Below, one piece after another: positions 31,256 to 38,511 of a DNA stretch of 64,000 nucleotides. Location of the stretch: contig OY720345.1 of the NCBI GenBank assembly GCA_963082975.1, forward strand, positions 26,730,611-26,794,610, read 5' to 3'. The notes beneath the pieces are model-generated. The model had not been told where the DNA came from and ran no database searches. It saw only the letters and a list, made by a program, of their open reading frames with translations. The stretch comes from Labia minor (taxonomy: Eukaryota > Arthropoda > Insecta > Dermaptera > Spongiphoridae). The first letter of the stretch is position 1. Every line of letters begins with the position of its first letter. The position numbers were made by a program, and so were the translations under genes.

Positions 31256-34200
31256 TCATTTTTCGACCGAATACAATGATAGCTTGCTACTATGAAAGCA
31301 ATTTGAAATTTTTTTTCTTTTTCCGCAATTCACTTCATACATTGTTGGCGAAATCTTCTTTATTATTGTAAAAGGGCCGATTCTTACTGGATCTGTCTTC
31401 TTTCTGTTTAATTTGTTACCTTGCTCTATATACACTTGGTCTCCCGTCTTAAATTCGTAAATTTTTCTGGTTTTGTCGACACGTTTTTTATTTATGTGAA
31501 AATTCTTCATTGAGTTTTCAAATGCTTCTCTTCTATCTTTATTGAGGTCATGTTTTTTAAAAATCTCAACTGGACAAATAGATGATTGTTTTCCCATCAG
31601 TAAATATGCTGGTTCAAATTTAGTTGAACTATGTATTGTTTTGTTGTATTCTTCTGCGCATTTCTCAGCTATTTTCGACCATGCTCCTTTCATTCCACTA
31701 TTAATTTTGCATCTTATCCTATTTACCAGTGTTTGGTTTAATCTCTCGTTTAATCCATTTGATGTTGGGCAATCTATACTGGTGAATATTAATCTTATAT
31801 CTAGTCCTTTTAGATATTCCCTGAATTCTTTTGAATTTAATGCTGTATATTGGTCCGCTAATATGATTTTTATTTTGTTTTTTTCTTTGATTTTATCAAT
31901 GAGTTTCATGAACTCTTTTGCTTCTTGGCCTTTTGATGTCGATATCCATGCATACCTGGTAAAATGATCCACCAAAATGTGCATAAATTTCTTTGTTGAA
32001 TTATTCCCTCCGAAACCTCCTACTGTATCGATGGACATGATTTCATATGGTTCAACTGGTGGGCCAAGTTTTTGCATTAAGCCTATTGTTCTACTCCTCC
32101 TCGTCTTATTTTCTCTACATATTTTGCACTCTTCACAGAAGTCAGTTATTACTTTATCTAAGTTTTTAAAATAATAATTTGGTCTTATCTTTTCTTTTAG
32201 TTGTGCCACACCTATATGGCCGTAATATTCGTGGATTCTTTTTATTATTTCTGTTCCAAATTTTTTAGATACATAAATTCTTTTCCTTTCTTTTAAATTT
32301 TTATATATAACATTATTATGTTTTTCTATTCTTTTATCCGAGCTAATTTCTTCCTTGTTTTCCATTTGGTCTTTTACTATTTCGTTTAGTTCAATTAAGT
32401 TTACCACCTTTATTCCGTCTTCGTTTTCAAAATATTCCAAAACAGGTTGTCTAGACAATAAGTCCGCTAGAATATTTTCTTTCCCTTTTTTGTAAATAAT
32501 TCTGAAATTGAATTGAGATAAATAGTGTACTAGATCCCCTAAAATTTCATCGGTCCTTGATTTTGTTTTTAGGTTTTCTAATGGCTTATGATCGCTGCAC
32601 ACTATAAATTCTCGACCCATTAGGTAGTATTGCCAATATTTAATAGCTTCTTTAATAGCTTTACATTCTAGGTGGATTATATCCATTTTTTTTTCTTTCT
32701 CTGATAATTTCCTAGAGAAGTAAGCTACAGGATGCAGTCTTCCATCTTTTTGTGGTTGTTTTAATGCAGCCCCTAAGCCTTTCAAACTAGCATCTGTGTC
32801 AATGTATACCTCTTTTTCTGCATCGTAAATAGCTAGAATTGGTGAAGAGCATAAGTATTCTTTTATTAAATTAAAACTTTTTTCACATTCTTCTGTCCAG
32901 ACGAACTCTACATTTTTTTTTAACAATTTGTGTAATGGTTCAAATTTTTCTGCACTATTTTCTATATATTTTAGGTAAAAATTTATAGAACCTAATATAC
33001 TTCTTACACCAGTTTTATCTTTAGGTGTCTTTAGTTTCTTGATTGCAATAAGATTTTCTTGTGCCGGTGATATTTTGTCTTCTTGAATCAAGTGACCTAG
33101 ATATTTCACTGATTCTGTTCCAAATGTACACTTTTCTAATTTTATCTTGAATCCTTCCTTTTCCAGAGTTTGTAGGAGCTGTTGAATATGTTCTATATGA
33201 TCTTCCCATGTTCTCGAAAAAACTAACAAGTCATCTATGTAGTTAATACAATAATCGTCCAAATTGTTTTTTCTTAATATGCTTGATAAGATCCTTTGGA
33301 AAATTGCAGGTGCATTCTTATATCCAAAAGGAAGAACGTTAAACATAAATTTCCCGTATTTTGTTATAAATGCTGATTTCTCTCGATCTTCTTTTTTTAG
33401 TTGGATACACCAGAAAGCTGAATTTATATCAATCACACTAAAATATTTGCAATTTGGTACCTTTTCTATTATATCACTGATAGTGGGAAAGGGATAGCAC
33501 TCAGGGATAACTAAGCTATTCAGTCTCCTAAAATCTATACATAATCTAGTCTTCCGACCATCTTCTTTCTTGTATGCTAGTGTAACTGGAGATGCATATG
33601 GAGAGTCAGATTCTTCTATTAATTTTGCTTCTAATAGTTTCTTTATTTGTGTTTTTATTTCTAGTTCATCTGGTTTTGTACAATTGTATGCACGTGAAGT
33701 GATATATTCATCTCTTTTTAATCTAATTTCGGCCTCTCTTGATTTTACTTTTCCAACATCATATTTGTCTTTTGCACATATGTGTTTATATTTCTCTACT
33801 AATTTTAAAATTTGAATTTTCCTCTTTTTTTCTTTTACGTGTTCTATATTTACTTTTAATGAATTTCCATTTGTTTGTTCATTTAAATGAACTTCTGATT
33901 GGGTTTCTTTTTGTTTATTTTCATTTACTTTCTTATTTATTATCCCCTTTTCTAAGTCTAAATTCTTTTCTATATCTATTAATTTTTTTGTTTCATTATT
34001 TTTATCTTTTTGCCAGATGTCTAAATTTTCATCTTGAAGAAGCCTAAAACTTTTTATGGCATTTAATCCTAATAGTAAATCGTAAGAAAAGTTATTCTTT
34101 TTTATTACGTATACGTTTAATTTATTTGTAATATTTCCTATTTTTAGTGTTATATTTGCTCTGCCGGAAGAGAAGTTAAATCCATTGATCGTTTTGAAAG

Positions 34201-34369
34201 CACTTTTTTGTTTCAATAACGTTGTTTTTAAATTGTCAATAATTCTTTGATTTATTAGGCTCACATTTGATCCTGAATCATATACTCCTTTTATTTTCTT
34301 TTTTTTATCAATTATTACATTTATTTTTATCAATGGATTTAATCTTTCCGGCCTTACTCGTTTAAAGAT
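31256..34369 (-). CDS. pol: G1 Pol polyprotein (PR-RT-RNase H-integrase)
   Basis: The frame is open from 34369; the printed 1025-residue numbering starts at the TTG at 34333, and no ATG is needed because pol is probably entered by -1 frameshifting. The protease active site is VYDSGSNVSLI (Asp19). RT shows SVIDINSAF (Asp302), LPFGYKNAPAIFQ and the catalytic YIDD (365-368). RNase H has YIDTDAS (512/514), LECKAI (Glu556) and SDHKPLE (Asp581). Integrase has an N-terminal HHCC finger (H701, H706, C736, C739) and a DD35E core at Asp769, Asp827 and Glu863. No stop or gap occurs. All catalytic residues are present, so the enzyme set looks functional. Frames overlapping on the other strand are shadows. 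Confidence 0.96.
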   Translation of the reverse strand: MFKRVRPERLNPLIKINVIIDKKKKIKGVYDSGSNVSLINQRIIDNLKTTLLKQKSAFKTINGFNFSSGRANITLKIGNITNKLNVYVIKKNNFSYDLLLGLNAIKSFRLLQDENLDIWQKDKNNETKKLIDIEKNLDLEKGIINKKVNENKQKETQSEVHLNEQTNGNSLKVNIEHVKEKKRKIQILKLVEKYKHICAKDKYDVGKVKSREAEIRLKRDEYITSRAYNCTKPDELEIKTQIKKLLEAKLIEESDSPYASPVTLAYKKEDGRKTRLCIDFRRLNSLVIPECYPFPTISDIIEKVPNCKYFSVIDINSAFWCIQLKKEDREKSAFITKYGKFMFNVLPFGYKNAPAIFQRILSSILRKNNLDDYCINYIDDLLVFSRTWEDHIEHIQQLLQTLEKEGFKIKLEKCTFGTESVKYLGHLIQEDKISPAQENLIAIKKLKTPKDKTGVRSILGSINFYLKYIENSAEKFEPLHKLLKKNVEFVWTEECEKSFNLIKEYLCSSPILAIYDAEKEVYIDTDASLKGLGAALKQPQKDGRLHPVAYFSRKLSEKEKKMDIIHLECKAIKEAIKYWQYYLMGREFIVCSDHKPLENLKTKSRTDEILGDLVHYLSQFNFRIIYKKGKENILADLLSRQPVLEYFENEDGIKVVNLIELNEIVKDQMENKEEISSDKRIEKHNNVIYKNLKERKRIYVSKKFGTEIIKRIHEYYGHIGVAQLKEKIRPNYYFKNLDKVITDFCEECKICRENKTRRSRTIGLMQKLGPPVEPYEIMSIDTVGGFGGNNSTKKFMHILVDHFTRYAWISTSKGQEAKEFMKLIDKIKEKNKIKIILADQYTALNSKEFREYLKGLDIRLIFTSIDCPTSNGLNERLNQTLVNRIRCKINSGMKGAWSKIAEKCAEEYNKTIHSSTKFEPAYLLMGKQSSICPVEIFKKHDLNKDRREAFENSMKNFHINKKRVDKTRKIYEFKTGDQVYIEQGNKLNRKKTDPVRIGPFTIIKKISPTMYEVNCGKRKKISNCFHSSKLSLYSVEK

Positions 34370-34491
34370 TCATTATCCATTTCGATTTTTAATTCATCTA
34401 AATTTTCCTTTTTTTCATTAAGATTAACTTTTCCTATTTCCCTATAAAATTCTTTATTTCTACAGTAGTTTGGGTTGTGAAAAAGGTTTGG
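34354..34491 (-). other. Gag C-terminal extension in the -1 frame
   Basis: This frame is open between TAA stops at 34492-34494 and 34354-34356. It begins with the latter part of a zinc-knuckle-like motif (FHNPNYCRNKEF) similar to the HPSEICRNK end of the first knuckle, and it leads straight into the slip site. It therefore looks like the true end of gag, displaced by a one-base loss near 34485-34491. Confidence 0.75.
34360..34366 (-). promoter_or_regulatory. Candidate -1 ribosomal frameshift site TTTAAAC
   Basis: In the gag-extension frame the codons read TCT-TTA-AAC-GAG-TAA, so the heptamer T_TTA_AAC has exactly the phase required for tandem -1 slippage. A -1 shift enters the pol frame (CGA-GTA-AGG...), which opens just upstream at 34369. 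The two frames overlap for only 16 nt, and the slippery heptamer lies inside that window. Confidence 0.85.
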
Positions 34492-35618
34492 TTAGTATAA
34501 AAATTCTGACTATTTGCATTTCCGGGATTTATATGAGAAAGATTTTTATTCTGATTTACAGGAGTTAAATGTCTTTTTATTTTTTTTTCAACCTTTTCAA
34601 CTTCTACCTTATTTCTACAAATTTCAGAAGGATGAAACCGGTTTTCTAAACCTCGTGCTTCACAAATAGAACATGCTTTTATATTTTTATTTATTTGTGT
34701 GTTTTCATTATTTTCAAAATTTTTTTTAGTAAATTTACTATCTTTTTTTTGTAATTCTAACATAAGTTCATTTGTTGTTTTTATTTCAGATTTATCTAAT
34801 TCTTCTTGTATCTCTACAGGAAGTCCCATTAAAATAATATTTACTAATCTCTTTTCAGCTGAAATATCCTTTTCAGCCTCTAACACTAACCTTTCTTTTG
34901 CTAAGGCATATTCTAAAATAGATCCACCCAAATATTTGTAATTATAAGCTTTTTTTGTTGTTAACCAATCATCTTTTTTAAAAATATCAAAAAATGATGT
35001 TTTCCAAGAAAACCAATTTTCAAGGCCAATTTTAATTAAATTCGATGAATACCAATTTTCTGATGGACCAGTCATGAAGTATTTTAGTACTTCAATTTTT
35101 TTTCTTTCAGTTTGTATGGAAAATTTTTTACATGCATTTTCAAAATCGTCCATCCATATAATTGGATTTTGTTTTTCGAAATTCTCTAAATAAAATTTTT
35201 TACAAATCTCGTGGGTGTCCATATGGTTATTTTCATTTAATTTTTTTTCTAATTCTTTAAATTTATAAAAATAATAATTTTCATTTGACTCACATGGATC
35301 CATTAATTTTGTATTTTCCTGTTCCAATATTTCTTCAAGTGGTAAATCCTTGAAACAAATATTTCCGTCGTTGTCTATGTATTCTTCTTTGAGTTCTTCA
35401 TCCAATTTTAATTGGACATTTCTAAATCCACCACATGGTTTTATGGCCGATATAGCATTTTTGATGGAAGATTTTTTTATTAATATTTTGTGCTCTTTTA
35501 TATTTCTGAACTCTTCTGGAATAGAATACCAGTCGATTTTATTCTCCGACATCTTTGCAACTTCAAATTCATTCTCTCCTTTTTTTATTATATGGAAGAA
35601 AAAATTTTTATTTTCCAT
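34434..35618 (-). CDS. gag: G1 Gag (frame broken near its end)
   Basis: The 394-residue frame starts at the ATG 42 nt inside the 5' LTR. Residues 140-300 fit a retrotransposon capsid ('ENWYSSNLIKIGLENWFSW', 'LILEYALAKERLVLEAE'-type helices; 'LVNIILMGLP'). A zinc knuckle C316-x2-C319-x9-H329-x4-C334 should bind RNA. The apparent stop at 34434 follows a probable single-base loss in the CCAAACC stretch at 34485-34491, after which the residues no longer look like Gag. The -1 frame continues the zinc-finger-like sequence to the slip site. A real mutation and a consensus error in the A/C run are both possible. Confidence 0.9.
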   Translation of the reverse strand: MENKNFFFHIIKKGENEFEVAKMSENKIDWYSIPEEFRNIKEHKILIKKSSIKNAISAIKPCGGFRNVQLKLDEELKEEYIDNDGNICFKDLPLEEILEQENTKLMDPCESNENYYFYKFKELEKKLNENNHMDTHEICKKFYLENFEKQNPIIWMDDFENACKKFSIQTERKKIEVLKYFMTGPSENWYSSNLIKIGLENWFSWKTSFFDIFKKDDWLTTKKAYNYKYLGGSILEYALAKERLVLEAEKDISAEKRLVNIILMGLPVEIQEELDKSEIKTTNELMLELQKKDSKFTKKNFENNENTQINKNIKACSICEARGLENRFHPSEICRNKVEVEKVEKKIKRHLTPVNQNKNLSHINPGNANSQNFYTNQTFFTTQTTVEIKNFIGK

Positions 35619-35660
35619 TTTTTTATTTATTTTAAAAGAAATAAAATTTGTAATTTAATT
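35619..35660 (-). other. G1 leader with candidate self-priming site
   Basis: Immediately after the 5' LTR the minus strand reads AATTAAATTACAAATTTTAT. It has no TGG and no resemblance to a tRNA 3' end. Its first 13 nt are exactly complementary to an LTR segment (35790-35802 in the 5' LTR), and the pairing extends imperfectly to about 22 nt. This is the arrangement expected of Tf1-type self-primed reverse transcription. Confidence 0.6.
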
Positions 35661-36008
35661 TCTAAAGTTCAAAAATGCCAGAGGTTGAAATAACAGATTT
35701 TATTAAAACTAAAAAGTAATTTACATTATTAGTATAATATAGTGTAATATATAGTAGATAATAAAAGGTATATTTACCTAAAAAGTAATAATTAAATTAC
35801 AAGTTATTTCTATTCAATTATGTAATAAATACAGGAATTTATATTTGACAAGATGACAGTTCAACTCTCTTATAGAAAATGAAATAGTTCTTACTATTAA
35901 CACTTAGTCCAATGCGGTGGCTTCCTAAACTGGCGCTAGTTGTAAAAGTCAAATAGGGCGCCAGTTTAAAATATCAAATATACCAAGAACATATATTTGA
36001 TATTTACA
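35661..36008 (-). repeat. G1 5' LTR
   Basis: 348 bp, no difference seen from 30893-31240. The segment complementary to the leader lies at LTR positions ~207-219. About 30 nt upstream is an A+T-rich TATTTATTACATA that could serve as core promoter, which would place the complementary sequence at the start of the transcript. Confidence 0.95.
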
Positions 36009-36012
36009 AATA

Positions 36013-36793
36013 TAATATAAATAATGTATTTTTAAAAATACTAGATTTAACAAAGTATTTTAAAAAATGAAAATATAAATGTTAATTCTATAAAATAAAA
36101 AAGCTCATTTTCTATGTTATAATTATAATACAATACATTTTTTATGTATTAAATTTTATATTAATGTTATGAATTTTTTTACTATATCGCCAGAGATAAT
36201 ATATCTTCCTACCTGTTACGTCATGAAGGACTGGGTGACGTTTAAATCAAGGAAAAACTAATGAAGATGATTTTTCCTAAAACTCGATTTTTTTTATAAA
36301 TACTATCTATGGGGTGAATTTCAAAAAAATCGATCGAGCGGTTTCTAAGAACCAATTTACAAATATATATATACATACATATATATATACAATTTTAGCT
36401 AGCATAATAAGATTAGACTATGATAAAAGTTAAATGTAGCTAAAAGCAGTTGAAAACCAATACTATTTCATAAATTTTCGCAACTCACAAAAATATAGTA
36501 TTGAGCCAAACTCTTCGTATGTCAATAAAATGTTATCAGTGAAAATTATATTAAAAACCTTAAATCCTAAAATCGGATAAAATAAAATAATAATTAATTT
36601 TCAAATTTAGAAAAAACTTGATTATCTAATTCAAATTTGCGAGATAGTCGAGTGGAGCACTCCAGGTTTTTGTGTTCTATCTATTTTAAGCTTAAAAGTA
36701 GTAATATAAATTTTTTCTAATAATCATGACTAATATCATATTAATGATTAAAGTTTTAATTTCTCTTTTTTTGTATCAGTAAACACTCACTCA
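36013..36793. repeat. A+T-rich DNA with fragments of repeats A and C
   Basis: 36200-36380 (TTACGTCATGAAGG, 'aggaaaaactaatgaagatg') resembles the middle of repeat A. 36640-36668 (TTTGCGAGATAGTCGAGTGG) is the inverted beginning of repeat C. Confidence 0.6.
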
Positions 36794-36797
36794 TACA

Positions 36798-37501
36798 AGT
36801 TATGTGCTTACCTTCCTACTAGGATAGTAGGTAGTTAAAAGGTAACAATAAAAGGCGAATTTTTATAAAGAAGGAAATAGAAGTTTTATTTGTGAACTTG
36901 TTACAAAATCATACAAGGCCGAAAAGGTGTGTGTTGAGTTTCTTAAAACTAAAACTAAGAACTAAAGACTAGCAATTGAATCGTCTGCAATTTCTGCTCT
37001 CCATATATATATATTACTTGACTAGGGGGCGGGGGAGCTGAGGGGACACATGGAGGTTCGTAGAAGGGGCTGTGGGAAGAAAGTGTCTAGGTGGGTGATT
37101 TAAGACATTCATCTGGACGACACTTAGCCGTCTCTTGGTCATGACGTTAATTGCTAGCAGATATTAAATTAATTAGGTGGGTTGACATTTCTTGGGCTTT
37201 GTTCATCCCTATAATAACTTAAATCTAAAGAAAGGGTTAGGATGGACCATTCTTTGACCAGATGTTAGGTCGGGTCAGAATACACTAAATTACGAAGTTG
37301 ATTGACAGATAGTGGACCCTGTCAATCCCTATAATAACTTAAATCTAAAGAAAGGGTTAGGATGGACCATCCTTTGACCAGATGTTAGGTCGGGTCAGAA
37401 TACACTAAATTACGAAGTTGATTGACAGATAGTGGACCCTGTCAATCCCTATAATAACTTATTCTAGTTATGTGAGCACAAGTAGCCGTGGGAACATGAC
37501 A
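36798..37501 (-). repeat. E1 3' LTR
   Basis: 704 bp, identical in length and, on reading, in sequence to 41876-42579. It contains a 120-bp tandem duplication near its U3 start. Confidence 0.95.
37207..37446 (-). repeat. 120-bp tandem duplication in the LTR
   Basis: 37207-37326 and 37327-37446 differ by one base visible to me (CCATTCTTTG versus CCATCCTTTG). The same pair is in the other LTR, so the duplication predates this insertion. In U3 it may act as a repeated enhancer or insulator. Confidence 0.9.
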
Positions 37502-37515
37502 CCTCCACCCTCTAA
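37502..37515 (-). other. E1 polypurine tract
   Basis: Minus-strand AGAGGGTGGAGG abuts the 3' LTR. Confidence 0.88.
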
Positions 37516-37563
37516 GGAAATTTGTCCAACAAATTTTAGCGGGCGAAGTTAATCTGTCCACCT

Positions 37564-38511
37564 TCAGTGAATACATCCACATGTTTCGTTGGATGGTATG
37601 AATTGAATTTTATTATTTTCATTTAAACTGTTTTTTTCTTTACATGTCTCTTTGCTTGATATGAATCGAACCCTGCTATTTCCAACGAGACTGTTTTTTC
37701 TTACAAATAAGCGTTTCTTAAATGCTACTACAAATATTGTCACTATAATTAATACTAATATAATGATTGTAATAATTAACAATGTGGTTTTGTTTTCGTG
37801 AATTACTGATCCAATTTCCTCAATTTCTTTTAGCCTGGGGCTATCTATCTTAATTTCTTTAATACTATGCATAGTGATTTCTTTGCTTGTGTCTATTTTC
37901 CTAATATTTAAACTTAAATTGAGAATGGAAATTTCCGTATTGGACCTGTAAATCGTGTGAATCTTTCTATTGTTAATTATACATTCATTATTTACAATTT
38001 TATACAATCCTCTTGACAATGTTGTATTGACACTTTTACAATTAATTTTTACATTATTATTATCTATTACATTTATGATTACCACTTCACTGTTAGGGAT
38101 CACTAAAAACTGTGGGAAATGTTTTAGGGGGTGAGATTTACAATTTTTGCTGTTATTATCAATAACTAAGTTTCTTGTACAATTGCTTGCCTTCTCCTGG
38201 CTAACCTTACAATAGTATTTATTATTATTATTAATTATACAATTAGTTATTTTCTTTAAGTCTAAGTTATCTGCTACAATATATTGGAACGGTTCATTTA
38301 GTAGTACGAGTTGCCCTTCTTGGTATCTAGGTATGGGGGTGATTTGAATTATATTAGATTCTTTCTCGCTATAGTTCGGTATTTCGAGGACAATGTCAAT
38401 AATGTCATTATGGACTTTACAGAAAGGTCTGATGAATTTAGCTGCCTCCCAAAAGTCATTGATTTCAATATTAATTTTATATAGTTTGAGTAAATCGAGG
38501 AGGTAAGGAAT
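37564..38511 (-). CDS. env: E1 Env-like frame without ATG
   Basis: This 315-codon frame is open between stops from 38511 to 37564 and overlaps the end of ORF1 by about 30 nt. It has several N-x-S/T sites (NCT, NNS) and paired cysteines, IPRYQEGQLVLL-type sequence, and near the C-terminus one strong membrane span (LLIITIIILVLIIVTIFVVA) followed by a basic KKR cytoplasmic start. This is the layout of the membrane-anchored half of an errantivirus Env (baculovirus F-like family). There is no ATG in its first ~135 codons and no signal peptide in frame; errantivirus env is normally made from a spliced RNA that supplies the start. The surface half seems shortened. It cannot be called functional. Confidence 0.75.
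   Translation of the reverse strand: MPYLLDLLKLYKINIEINDFWEAAKFIRPFCKVHNDIIDIVLEIPNYSEKESNIIQITPIPRYQEGQLVLLNEPFQYIVADNLDLKKITNCIINNNNKYYCKVSQEKASNCTRNLVIDNNSKNCKSHPLKHFPQFLVIPNSEVVIINVIDNNNVKINCKSVNTTLSRGLYKIVNNECIINNRKIHTIYRSNTEISILNLSLNIRKIDTSKEITMHSIKEIKIDSPRLKEIEEIGSVIHENKTTLLIITIIILVLIIVTIFVVAFKKRLFVRKNSLVGNSRVRFISSKETCKEKNSLNENNKIQFIPSNETCGCIH

Larger units (their letters stand above)
30893..36008 (-). mobile_element. Ty3/Gypsy LTR retrotransposon G1 (5,116 bp)
   Basis: A minus-strand element: 5' LTR 35661-36008, leader of only 42 nt, gag, pol, purine tract, 3' LTR 30893-31240. The two 348-bp LTRs show no difference on direct reading, so insertion is very recent. AATA flanks the element on both sides (30889-30892, 36009-36012), a 4-bp duplication. 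The enzyme order PR-RT-RH-IN places it in Ty3/Gypsy (Metaviridae). Pol is uninterrupted; gag has one apparent single-base lesion. There is no env-like gene. Confidence 0.96.

Noticed and set aside
31542..34047. Several plus-strand frames of 60-140 codons across pol
   Set aside because: They lie opposite the uninterrupted pol frame, are rich in Leu/Phe/Ser as expected of antisense to Lys/Glu-rich A+T coding DNA, and have no motifs.
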